This document shows positions 8,276 to 15,235 of a stretch of 32,574 nucleotides of DNA, piece by piece. Below the pieces are notes generated by a model. That model was not told the DNA's origin. It made no database searches and worked only from the letters and a program-made list of their open reading frames with translations. The stretch's first letter is position 1. Each line of letters begins with the position of its first letter. The DNA is from Comamonas thiooxydans (GTDB taxonomy: Bacteria; Pseudomonadota; Gammaproteobacteria; Burkholderiales; Burkholderiaceae_C). The position numbers and the translations under genes were made by a program. The DNA lies in NCBI RefSeq assembly GCF_000964545.1, contig NZ_BBVD01000028.1, positions 1 to 32,574 of the forward strand, in the 5' to 3' direction.

Positions 8276-8954
8276 CGAAGTCGTTGATGAGCTTGAAAGC
8301 GATCTTGGAGTTGCGCTCTAGATCGTCTGCCGAAAGCATGCGTGTCTCGCCAGGGGCGATCATTTCCGGCGTAGGCAGTTCCTTCCCGCCAGCGATGCCC
8401 AGATAGGCAAACGAGATGTGATACATGCTGGGATTGGTGATCTTGAGTGCCGGCCTGCCTGCGTCTTGCGCAACGCTCCAGCGCAAGGAACCCGGCGCAT
8501 CGGCGACGACACCCACGATTGCGGTCGGGCGGAAAAATACCTTGATCCGCTGCCGAACCGCGATCTGAAGCTGGTTTTCTCCGCCCGTCGATTGGGGGAT
8601 TTCCTGCACGTTCAGCCACATGGCCGACTCACGGTCGCGAGGAAGGCCGCTGTTGCCTCCTGCATAGAGCACGCGCATGAGCTGCTGGCCAGGAGCTGCG
8701 ACCTTGGCAAGAGGCGGCGTCACGGCAAATGGGAGATCGTCCGTGGCATTTGCCGTATTCGATTCCAGCCATGCCTGAACAAGCACTGGCGTGCCGCTAT
8801 TGCGCACTGAGATAGAGGCTTCCTGCTTCTTCTCCTGCACAATGACGCGGGTGGCACTCAGAGAGATTGATGCCTGTGCGCAAGCTCCATACAGCATGGT
8901 TGCAGCGGCAAGGCCACAAGCCACGGTACGTTGAATTTGGGCGAAAGATGTCAT
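8202..8954 (-). CDS. Periplasmic pilus assembly chaperone (PapD/FimC family)
   Basis: A 250-residue immunoglobulin-like chaperone that caps pilin subunits in the periplasm by donor-strand complementation and hands them to the usher. A signal peptide (cleavage near GACAQA/SISL) precedes SLSATRVIVQEKKQEASISV. The family signature RESAMWLNVQEIP lies at about residues 107-119, with QIAVRQRIKVFFRP after it giving the basic residues that anchor the pilin C-terminus. Domain 2 ends with KLINDFGGVDAYEV. GGGAG sits 4 bases before the ATG. It follows the major pilin gene by 65 bases, which hold a strong hairpin, and probably overlaps or abuts the usher. Confidence 0.95.
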   Translation of the reverse strand: MTSFAQIQRTVACGLAAATMLYGACAQASISLSATRVIVQEKKQEASISVRNSGTPVLVQAWLESNTANATDDLPFAVTPPLAKVAAPGQQLMRVLYAGGNSGLPRDRESAMWLNVQEIPQSTGGENQLQIAVRQRIKVFFRPTAIVGVVADAPGSLRWSVAQDAGRPALKITNPSMYHISFAYLGIAGGKELPTPEMIAPGETRMLSADDLERNSKIAFKLINDFGGVDAYEVQLSGDSAESPAAVKTD

Positions 8955-8972
8955 TGCACTCCCTTTTTTTCA

Positions 8973-9008
8973 CCGCAGTGGAGTCAGTTCACTGACTCAC
9001 CACTGCGG
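8973..9008 (-). promoter_or_regulatory. Strong intercistronic hairpin between major pilin and chaperone genes
   Basis: CCGCAGTGG (8973-8981) pairs with CCACTGCGG (9000-9008), and AGTCAG (8982-8987) with CTGACT (8992-8997). The apical loop is 4 nt and there is a 2-nt bulge. In the direction of operon transcription it is followed by an A-run, not U, so it is not a canonical terminator. Known pilin operons use such hairpins to stabilise or process the abundant pilin message and reduce distal expression; that role is inferred here. Confidence 0.75.
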
Positions 9009-9019
9009 CTTATCGAGAT

Positions 9020-9589
9020 TTACTCGTACTTCAGAACGTAGTTAACAGTCGCATTGGCCTGGCCGATAGTGACGTCGGCCAATGCCTTGCCGGCCGCGCG
9101 GGTGTAGTAGGCCTTCAGAGGCACGCGGAACTTGCCTTCCACTGCGGCGTTGGCAGCGATATCAGCGGAGCCGGATGTGAAGTCCACCACACTGCCGTCA
9201 CGCGTCAGCATGATTTGCACGTTTTTGGCTCCGCCTTGCACTGCAATGCCCTTGCCCGAGGGTGCGGAAGGGGTGAGCGTCATCGAAACCTTGGTACCGG
9301 TGGCGCATTGGATGTCCAGATCCAGGTCCTTTGCCTCGGCCGTCAGACCGTTACCAGTCGTCGTGGGCGACTCCTCGCTGCCCAGCGAGGCGGCGGGGAC
9401 TTCATTCATGTCCACGGTCAGGGTCTTGCCGGCGATCGTGCCACTGGGGCTGCTCAGGACACATGTGTCTGCATTGATCGCGCCGGTGAACTTGATAAGG
9501 CCTTTGGCGCCGTCGGCCGGGGCAGCTTGAGCAATGCTCGCAGCACCGAGTGCAGACAGAACGGCCAAGCTCAGAACGAGTTTTTTCAT
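9020..9589 (-). CDS. Major fimbrial subunit (type 1 pilin family)
   Basis: A 189-residue secreted subunit that polymerises into the pilus rod. The start at 9589 gives a textbook signal peptide, MKKLVLSLAVLSALGAASIA followed by QA, cleaved before APADG. The mature part has the pilin fold signs: GAINADTCVLSS and DIQCATG supply the conserved disulphide, and the end VNYVLKYE has the penultimate Tyr and alternating hydrophobics of the C-terminal strand bound by the chaperone. A longer frame to 9679 adds a non-secretory leader that would extend into the palindrome, so it is rejected. It is first in the minus-strand operon, with a 30-bp palindrome 70 bases upstream. Confidence 0.95.
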   Translation of the reverse strand: MKKLVLSLAVLSALGAASIAQAAPADGAKGLIKFTGAINADTCVLSSPSGTIAGKTLTVDMNEVPAASLGSEESPTTTGNGLTAEAKDLDLDIQCATGTKVSMTLTPSAPSGKGIAVQGGAKNVQIMLTRDGSVVDFTSGSADIAANAAVEGKFRVPLKAYYTRAAGKALADVTIGQANATVNYVLKYE

Positions 9590-9658
9590 AATTGACTCTG
9601 TGATTGAAGATTTAAAAAAGCGTTTCCGGGCGTTGGAGTGCGGGTGCGGAAACTCCTT

Positions 9659-9688
9659 CAAATCGCAATGCATTTGCATTGCGATTTG
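9659..9688. promoter_or_regulatory. 30-bp perfect palindrome upstream of the major pilin gene
   Basis: The arms CAAATCGCAATGCA (9659-9672) and TGCATTGCGATTTG (9675-9688) are exact reverse complements separated by TT. It lies 70-99 bases before the pilin start codon, where an activator or repressor of the fimbrial promoter would bind. It is unusually long and perfect for an operator, so a cruciform or RNA hairpin in the leader is an alternative. Confidence 0.7.
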
Positions 9689-10021
9689 CTTGCGCGCCTT
9701 TTGTTCAGGTGCTAGGCAAGGATATGAAAATGAAGGGCTGGAAATTCTCAGAAAATTCTCAAAGTCGCCTTGTGCAAGCCTGGATTTCTGATTTTGAGAG
9801 GGGATGCCGGGCGCGATATATGTCAGAAGTTTGTCTGTCGCAGCCCACAGTCCGGCAGTTGTAGATTTTTAACTATTGTGTTTCGGGATTATCTTTTCTA
9901 ATCGGTCTTGATTGACTTCAAGAGGCCGTGCAGCGCGCTCCTGAAAGTTAATAGCGTATTGAGAAAGATCTCGATAGGCCGGGGTTTGTGCCGTCAAAAT
10001 TGGGGTCGAATCGAGAAAAGC
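9689..10021. other. Divergent promoter region between pilin operon and response regulator
   Basis: There is no gene here. The stretch is AT-rich compared with the flanking genes and must hold the outward promoters for both the pilin operon (-) and the RcsB-like regulator (+). I could not place -35/-10 boxes with confidence. Confidence 0.5.
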
Positions 10022-10669
10022 ATGACGAAACTACGAATAGTCCTGGCAGATGATCACCCACTAGTGCTGATGGGGCTTGGCGACCTGCTCAAGCAAAACA
10101 TACATCTCACGTTGACCGCCACTGCCAGTTCCTCGACGGAACTTGTGGCGGCGCTGACGAAGTCTCTTCCCGACATCGTCATCGTCGACTATCACATGCC
10201 TGATTCGCAGTACGGCGATGGCATCAAGTTCATCGGCTATCTGCTGCGCCAGTTCGAGGGCCTGAAGGTCATCGTGCTGACGATGCTGTCGAACCCGATG
10301 ATCGTGAAGGCGCTCTACAAGGCCGGCGTCAAGGGCGTGGTCTTCAAGCAGGACGACCCCTCAGAGGTTTTCAAGGCCATACGCCTGGTGTCGCTGGGAA
10401 ACATCTACACCCCGCCATCCTTTCTGGAGACGAATGTTTCGCTTCAGCATCAGATGCTGCAGGAGCGCTTCAAGTCATTGACTCCGCGCGAGTTCGAGGT
10501 CCTGCGCTACTACGTCCGGGGAGGCAGCCTTGCCGAGATTGCCGAGCGTCTTAACCGCAGCATCAAGACAGTCAGTTCGCAGAAGATGACCGCGATGCGC
10601 AAGCTTGAGGCGAAGTCCAATCAGGAGCTGATGGCGTTCTGTCTGAATAGCGGCGTGTTCCATCAATGA
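10022..10669 (+). CDS. Two-component response regulator, NarL/FixJ family, RcsB-like
   Basis: A 215-residue DNA-binding response regulator. In the receiver domain (1-125) the acidic pair is D10-D11, the phospho-acceptor is D56 (IVIVDYHMP), the switch residue is T87 and the conserved Lys is K109 (VVFKQ). The segment DSQYGDGIKFIGYLLRQF closely recalls RcsB. The LuxR-type helix-turn-helix (about 148-210) reads LTPREFEVLRYY, then LAEIAERLNRSIKTVSSQK, again RcsB-like. The start at 10022 is favoured over the open frame from 9908 because the receiver fold begins at once; GAGAAAAGC precedes it. The gene is divergent from the pilin operon and converges on the histidine kinase gene, so it is a strong candidate fimbrial regulator. 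No RcsC/RcsD-type phosphorelay is visible here. Confidence 0.92.
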   Translation: MTKLRIVLADDHPLVLMGLGDLLKQNIHLTLTATASSSTELVAALTKSLPDIVIVDYHMPDSQYGDGIKFIGYLLRQFEGLKVIVLTMLSNPMIVKALYKAGVKGVVFKQDDPSEVFKAIRLVSLGNIYTPPSFLETNVSLQHQMLQERFKSLTPREFEVLRYYVRGGSLAEIAERLNRSIKTVSSQKMTAMRKLEAKSNQELMAFCLNSGVFHQ

Positions 10670-10771
10670 GATGAGATCGCCTGCCGGGTGCCCCCAACCG
10701 GGCATGAGGTGGGCATGAGATCGACATGACGCGCGGTGTCCACAATAAGAACGCCGTGAGTTCAGGCTTCT

Positions 10772-11650
10772 CTAGCAAAGGCTGAGCGGTTCAGACCGCC
10801 ATCGCATCAATACCTGTGTGCCTCCGCCATGGCGGGGGTGGATGTGAAGGTCGCCGCCGATGCTTCGCATGCGATGAAACATGTTGATGACGCCGTGCCC
10901 GGACTTGCTGGGGTTGTCGAGCACGGCTTGAAGATCGAAGCCCTTGCCGTTGTCCTCAATGCTCAGATACCACTCCCAGCCGAAGCTTTGCAGGTCGCCC
11001 TGTTGATAGGGCTCCAGTGTCAGCCACATCTCGGTCGCATCGGCATGCTCGATGGCGTTGCTGAGACTGGCCTGAACGACGGCCAGGATTTCATGCGCAA
11101 CGCGGTCTCTGGGAAGCGGCAGCGTGGTCTGCTGGCCGACCCCGAGCTCAGGGTCGGTCAACTGCCAGTGCAGTACAAGGCCTTTGCGTTGAAGCGCGGG
11201 CTCCAGCCGATAGCGCAATCGCGCCAGGCGCATGGCCAGATTGTCGGATTGGGCATCCATGGAGTCGACGATCAGGCGCAGGTCCAGCAGCGACTGCTCC
11301 AGTACTTTTCTGGCGGGGCCGTCTTCAACCGAGGGCTGTGAGTTCATCAGGCTCAAGGCTTCTACCAACTGGCTGCCCAAAGTGTCATGCAGGTCTGAGG
11401 CGATGCGCTTGCGCTCTTCCTGGACTTCCTTGGAGGGCTGGGAGCTGGAGCGCAGTCTGGCCTTGAGGCCACGATAGATTCCGGGAATGTAGCGAAGCGA
11501 GATAAGCAATCCGCTCAAGGCCACCAAAATACTGAAGACAAAAAACCAATTCTGATCTCGCAGTGGCGTGAGAAAACACCAGCTGAGTATGGTAATGGTC
11601 TGAAGGAAAATGGTTGTTGCCTTCCAACCAAGATTTCTCAGCGATTCCAT
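10772..11650 (-). CDS. Sensor histidine kinase, NarX/HisKA_3 type
   Basis: A 292-residue inner-membrane kinase. Two hydrophobic helices near the N-terminus (about 10-29 and 35-53) are separated by only a few residues, so there is little or no periplasmic sensor domain. The H-box is EERKRIASDLHDTLGSQL with phospho-acceptor H88, followed by the ATPase domain (QASLSNAIEHADAT as N-box, IEDNGKGFD as G1, GHGVINMFHRMRSIGG as G2). The start at 11650 is chosen because GAGGTGG lies 7 bases upstream. A TTG at 11692 would add 14 residues and nearly touch the preceding gene. It is the second gene of a minus-strand pair with the response regulator at 11695. Members of this family phosphorylate NarL-type regulators. 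Confidence 0.93.
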   Translation of the reverse strand: MESLRNLGWKATTIFLQTITILSWCFLTPLRDQNWFFVFSILVALSGLLISLRYIPGIYRGLKARLRSSSQPSKEVQEERKRIASDLHDTLGSQLVEALSLMNSQPSVEDGPARKVLEQSLLDLRLIVDSMDAQSDNLAMRLARLRYRLEPALQRKGLVLHWQLTDPELGVGQQTTLPLPRDRVAHEILAVVQASLSNAIEHADATEMWLTLEPYQQGDLQSFGWEWYLSIEDNGKGFDLQAVLDNPSKSGHGVINMFHRMRSIGGDLHIHPRHGGGTQVLMRWRSEPLSLC

Positions 11651-11694
11651 ACGCTTGCCACCTCTGGCCTTGAATAAAGAAAATGCCTTCAAAT

Positions 11695-12459
11695 TTATAT
11701 CAACCCACGCAAAGAGGCGGCTTTTACAGCATGGGCTCTTGTCTTGGCCTGCAGCTTTCGGTACATGTTCTTGACATGTGTGGATACTGTCATTGTGCTT
11801 ATCTTGAGCTGCGTGGATATTTCAGGAGAGCTGTAACCGCAGGCAATGAGCTTCAGTATTTCTATTTCTCGTTCAGAAAGTTTCTCTTCTTTGGAGAGGT
11901 TTGACGCCGGAACGACATAAGTTTGTGATCTGCTAACCAGCGACAGAATTTTCTTGGCTAGAGACGGAGTAATGGATGCGCCACCATTGGCAACTTGCAA
12001 TACTGCTTGTGCGTAGTCGCCAAACCAGGAGTTTTTCAGCAAATAGCCTACAGCACCTTTCTCAAAAGCCTGAAAGACCTTTTCATCTCTTTCAGTTACT
12101 GAAACGATAATGCTTTGCACATGCGGGTGTGTGCCTTGGACAAGTTCAAGAAGATCCAGACCTTCGCCGTCGCCCAGGTTGAGATCTATCATCAGAACGT
12201 CGAAGTCGTGCTGTTGAATGCTCTTGCGTGCCTCACGCAAGCTGCAGGCATGACCAACCAGCAGGGTTCTTGAGTCGCCCATCAGATCCTGGGCAATCAC
12301 TCTGCGGATATGGCTGTCGTCGTCTACCAGGAAGACGCGAACGGGCTGCTCTCTCTGGCCCACCATGTGTCCAGGCCACATCGAGTGGCTAAGCGATGGA
12401 GGCGGGTCATTGTGATTGCTAAACAAGGGCGGGCAAGACGAAGTCTGGACGGCTGACAT
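11695..12459 (-). CDS. Two-component response regulator, NarL/FixJ family
   Basis: A 254-residue regulator, likely partner of the kinase encoded just downstream (44 bases from its stop to the kinase ATG). An unusual N-terminal extension of about 38 residues precedes the receiver, where the acidic cluster is D46-D48 (FLVDDD) and the phospho-acceptor is D92 (LMIDLNLGDGEG), with VGYLLKNS carrying the conserved Lys. The LuxR-type helix-turn-helix (about 190-250) reads LSEREIEILKLIACGYSSPE, then STQLKISTMTVSTHVKNM. The ATG at 12459 has GGGAG 6 bases upstream, which supports the long start; ATGs further in would remove the extension. A tandem 10-bp repeat lies about 80 bases upstream. Confidence 0.93.
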   Translation of the reverse strand: MSAVQTSSCPPLFSNHNDPPPSLSHSMWPGHMVGQREQPVRVFLVDDDSHIRRVIAQDLMGDSRTLLVGHACSLREARKSIQQHDFDVLMIDLNLGDGEGLDLLELVQGTHPHVQSIIVSVTERDEKVFQAFEKGAVGYLLKNSWFGDYAQAVLQVANGGASITPSLAKKILSLVSRSQTYVVPASNLSKEEKLSEREIEILKLIACGYSSPEISTQLKISTMTVSTHVKNMYRKLQAKTRAHAVKAASLRGLI

Positions 12460-13296
12460 AGATGGCTCCCGATGAAAAAACCAGGGGGCTTGAATACTCT
12501 AGGAAATTAATTAGTGCTCATTGGGAAATCCATAGAAAATGTCAAATAATGTCAAATTTTACTGAACTTACAAAATGAATCCTGAGAAAAGGGTAGACGC
12601 TTGACCTTGTGTTTAATGAGTCAATATGTAAATATAATTAATTGAAATAACTCTGTAGATTTAATTTTTCAATTCATATAAAACTGAAATAATTCGTCGT
12701 TAATTTTGTGCTATCTGAGTTCTGTTTTTGGTTATTGATAGCGTATTAAATAAGCCATTTTTCTATTTTTAGTAGATATTTTTTAGAAATTCAGTTGATT
12801 ATTTTTTGGCTATTGAAATCATTCAAATTATTTTCTATACACCTCATTTATTATTGCGCGATTGAAATTAAAGATTGAAGGTCGTTTTTTGATATTTCAT
12901 TTCTGAAAAATCTTTTTTTGAACGAGATGGAGGATATTCAAGGCTTGAAGGTGGCTGTTTCGGGTCATTGCCGTCGCATGCCGTGGCATGCCGGGGCTAT
13001 TGATGAAATACCTTCAGTCGCTTGGAAATCGCGATTCAGAAATGGAATGAATAATCGCTGATTGTCCTGGCGGTTATTGCGTCGTCCCGTATTGCCTTTG
13101 ATGCGCTGAGACTCTGCAGCATGGCTGTCGCAAGCACGATGTCGGGTGCTGCATCTGCCTCGCTTGAGGGTAGAAGGCTTGGGCAAAACGAGTGCGCTGA
13201 GCAGGGACCAGAGGCTTCGCGCTAGCCGGGAATGCCGGTTGATTCGTTTCGAGCAGTTCGCAGGCCAGCAGGGCGGCAGGGCATCTGCTTGCGGCC
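12460..13296. other. Long AT-rich intergenic region followed by debris
   Basis: 12460-12960 is strongly AT-rich with many T and A runs, in sharp contrast to neighbouring genes, and holds a tandem repeat (12538-12557). From 12960 it returns to high GC and contains an inverted repeat GCATGCC-GT-GGCATGC (12976-12991). A 44-codon frame from ATG 12927 is open but lacks a convincing ribosome-binding site or family. No gene is called. Confidence 0.6.
12538..12557. promoter_or_regulatory. Perfect tandem 10-bp repeat upstream of the response regulator
   Basis: AATGTCAAAT occurs twice back to back, so the copies are one helical turn apart. It lies 79-98 bases upstream of the regulator start at 12459. 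Tandem half-sites of this spacing suit cooperative binding of a NarL-type dimer, possibly autoregulation. The binding protein is an inference. Confidence 0.5.
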
Positions 13297-13440
13297 TTAC
13301 TGGGCCGCCTCTGCGCGAATCCAGTCCAGGAAGGCGCGCACTTCGGAGCGGTCAGCCGCTCCAGGCCGGGTCACGGCGTAGTAGGCAAATCTTGCAGGCC
13401 AGGGTTTGTCCCCGGAGGGGCGTTCAGGCCGCACATGACG
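13297..13440 (-). pseudogene. C-terminal remnant of a LysR-family regulator
   Basis: The minus-strand end ARFAYYAVTRPGAADRSEVR followed by AFLDWIRAEAAQ and TAA matches the C-terminus of GcvA-like LysR regulators (aromatic YY, then acidic-basic spacing and a final FxxWIxxEA helix). Only about 45-50 residues are recognisable. Upstream in the same frame the translation stops resembling LysR, and from about 13435 the DNA reads instead as the C-terminus of an oxidoreductase on the other strand. No helix-turn-helix part exists, so the product cannot be a functional regulator. The junction position is approximate. Confidence 0.65.
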
Positions 13441-13695
13441 AACGAGTGGATCGATCTGATGGATGATCCCGGCTATCCTCGGACCCCCTTGCACGGTGGC
13501 TATGTTCTGCGCACCGGGCGAAGAGGGCTGATGGCCTTGCTTGAAGAGTGGCAGGCGGCAGGGGTGAACCATGCCGCGCTTGGCATTCAGTTTTCACAGC
13601 GCCCGCCAACCGAGGTGCTGGAGGAGCTGGCCAGGGAGGTGCTGCCGCACTTTCCCTCGCGCGAAGGACCGTCGGCGGCGTCCGCCGTCTGGTGA
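13435..13695 (+). pseudogene. C-terminal remnant of a luciferase-like (LLM) flavin oxidoreductase
   Basis: The translation GYPRTPLHGGYVLRTGRRGL followed by MALLEEWQAAGVNHAALGIQ and ending in EVLEELAREVLPHF matches the last roughly 85 residues of luciferase-like monooxygenases (the LLM oxidoreductase group with a TPLxGGxxLRTGR segment). The full proteins are about 300 residues. Everything N-terminal, including the flavin-binding barrel, is absent, because upstream of about 13435 the DNA is LysR tail on the opposite strand. A product starting at ATG 13435 would be non-catalytic. Confidence 0.7.
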
Positions 13696-13737
13696 GAAAC
13701 ACAGAACCGGCTCGGGAATGACCAAGCCGGAGCAACC

Positions 13738-14214
13738 ATGGACAAGAGAACCCCAATGCTGAGTGCAGTGACAATTCGCCCCCTGGAAATGAGTGATCGA
13801 ACGCCATGGTGCGATCTCTACCGCCAGTACGCCCATTTCTACCAGTCGCCCATGACCGATGCGATCCTGGATCGAAGCTGGTCATGGCTGATGGACCCGC
13901 GCCACCCGATGGAAGGGCTGGTCGCAGGGTCGGAGGACCGCCAGTTGCTGGGACTGGCGCATTTTCGTGCATGTCCTGACCCGCTGATCGCGCAGGACGT
14001 CGGCTTTCTCGACGACCTGTTTGTGGCTCAAGACCAGCGAGGCTCAGGCATAGGCCGCAGCCTGATCATTGGCGTGACTGCCAAAGCCCAGGAACGCGGC
14101 TGGCCAGTGGTGCGGTGGATTACCGCTGGCAGCAATGCCCGGGCGCGCCAGCTCTACGACAAGCTTGCGTCGGCGACCGACTGGGTCACTTACGACCTCG
14201 ATGTGCAGCGATAG
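13738..14214 (+). CDS. GNAT-family N-acetyltransferase
   Basis: A 158-residue cytoplasmic acetyltransferase that would transfer acetyl from acetyl-CoA to an unknown amine. The acetyl-CoA binding motif A is DLFVAQDQRGSGIGRSLI (pyrophosphate-binding QRGSGIG), preceded by the strand LLGLAHFRAC and followed by NARARQLYDKLA, the usual motif B pattern. A second ATG at 13756 would also serve. GGAG 8 bases before 13738 favours the longer form. It lies just downstream of the LLM remnant and converges on the P-loop kinase gene. The substrate is unknown. Confidence 0.9.
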   Translation: MDKRTPMLSAVTIRPLEMSDRTPWCDLYRQYAHFYQSPMTDAILDRSWSWLMDPRHPMEGLVAGSEDRQLLGLAHFRACPDPLIAQDVGFLDDLFVAQDQRGSGIGRSLIIGVTAKAQERGWPVVRWITAGSNARARQLYDKLASATDWVTYDLDVQR

Positions 14215-14308
14215 CGGGCATATTCGGCGGCCCGAGCCTGCATCCGAGCGACTGCAAGGTGGTCATTGAAATGCCGGGCTGTAGCAGGGCTGTGGGGGTG
14301 AGCCCGTG

Positions 14309-14845
14309 TCAGCGCTCTTGTGAGGCAGCGATCGCCTTGAGGAACGTCGAGGCCTCTGAAGGCTCGGAAAATTCAAGCCATTGCAGATGCGCAAACTCGC
14401 CGTGCTCGCGCAGAGCGGCGAACTTCGACTGGTTTTTTGCATAGGTGGATAGCGACCAGAGCAGGACTGAGTCTTTCGAGAAAAACGCCATCCGCAGTGA
14501 CTCCCGGTTTCCGTGCGACAGACGCTTGCGGGTGATGCCATCGCCAAGAGTGCGCCGGAGCAGGCGAGAAAATACGGTGAAGCGACTGTAGTTGAGCCAG
14601 ACGACGTGCGTAGCTCGTGACCAAAGCAGGTCTCGAACAGCACTGTAGTTCCCATCGGCTACCCAGCATGTTCCTTGAGTAGCTTCAACAACCGAATGCT
14701 TGAACTGCTCGGGCGGTACTGCTTGCCAGTCTGGCCCCCAGTAGTGCGAATCCAGTTCGATATATGAGGCTCGGATATTGCGCGCCAGCTTTTTTGCAAA
14801 GGTGGATTTGCCTGCGCCACTGGTGCCGATCACTAAATAACGCAT
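14309..14845 (-). CDS. P-loop NTPase, adenylate kinase/topology-modulation-like
   Basis: A 178-residue small P-loop kinase-like ATPase. The Walker A motif GTSGAGKST lies at residues 7-15 (K13) immediately after the first strand MRYLVI, followed by FAKKLARNI. The segment YIELDSHYWGPDW matches the D-x-H/L-x-W pattern of the family annotated as topology modulation or adenylate kinase-like proteins. VADGNY and VWLNYSRFTVFSRLLRRTL follow, the latter a basic lid-like region. The biological substrate is unknown. The start at 14845 places the Walker A in its usual position and has AGGA 7 bases upstream; the 14-residue longer frame is rejected. A dispersed repeat copy begins about 20 bases upstream. 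Confidence 0.85.
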   Translation of the reverse strand: MRYLVIGTSGAGKSTFAKKLARNIRASYIELDSHYWGPDWQAVPPEQFKHSVVEATQGTCWVADGNYSAVRDLLWSRATHVVWLNYSRFTVFSRLLRRTLGDGITRKRLSHGNRESLRMAFFSKDSVLLWSLSTYAKNQSKFAALREHGEFAHLQWLEFSEPSEASTFLKAIAASQER

Positions 14846-14865
14846 CCGAGTCCTGTGTTGCTGAT

Positions 14866-14975
14866 AGTGGCTGGCACGACCCGGCAAACTGAAGGTTTGC
14901 GCTTGAGACGAGGCGCGAAGCCGCGGCTAGTGCCGAGGTACGACAACGCGATGCAACGACGTACCAAGGCTTGTT
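14866..14975 (+). repeat. Dispersed intergenic repeat, copy 2 (about 110 bp)
   Basis: This copy aligns with the reverse complement of 3150-3261 over its whole length. The stem GCAAAC/GTTTGC is present, and GGTACG pairs with CGTACC here. Where copy 1 has a base change in this second stem, pairing survives as G-U. It sits in the leader or promoter region of the P-loop kinase gene. Confidence 0.75.
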
Positions 14976-15120
14976 AACGGCTCTCAATGACTGTCGGCCA
15001 TGCTGACCGTAGGTGAGGGAAGCGACGAATTTCAATGTACGCGAATCACGCAGTATGGCCGCTGCTGACCAGGCTGTGACCGTTGCAAATCGCTCACTGT
15101 TTCCGGCTGGATTCTAGTCC

Positions 15121-15167
15121 AGCGACTGCGTCTGTCTGGTAGGCGAGAGCCTCTGAGCGACCCAGAG
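15121..15167. repeat. Degenerate intergenic repeat, copy A
   Basis: It shares 35 of 47 positions with copy B (15582-15628), including the core GGTAGGCGAG and the flanks AGCGAC, CGACCC and GAG. It is outside any gene, about 70 bases before the small membrane protein gene. Confidence 0.55.
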
Positions 15168-15235
15168 GAGACAGTGCATAACCCACCTAAAATTGATCAA
15201 AGATACACGATACGGCATATCGGTAGGAGCCATGC

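Larger units (their letters stand above)
14846..15235. other. Intergenic stretch with two repeats
   Basis: No gene is seen. It contains dispersed repeat copy 2 (14866-14975) and the first degenerate 47-bp motif (15121-15167), and must hold the promoters of the P-loop kinase gene (-) and the small membrane protein (+). Confidence 0.6.

Noticed and set aside
12927..13061. 44-codon frame after the AT-rich region
   Set aside because: Weak start, no hydrophobic or known motif, and the GC-rich part includes an inverted repeat; coding not supported.
13424..13972. 182-codon minus-strand frame across the LLM tail and GNAT gene
   Set aside because: Both + strand genes have recognisable motifs; this frame has none.
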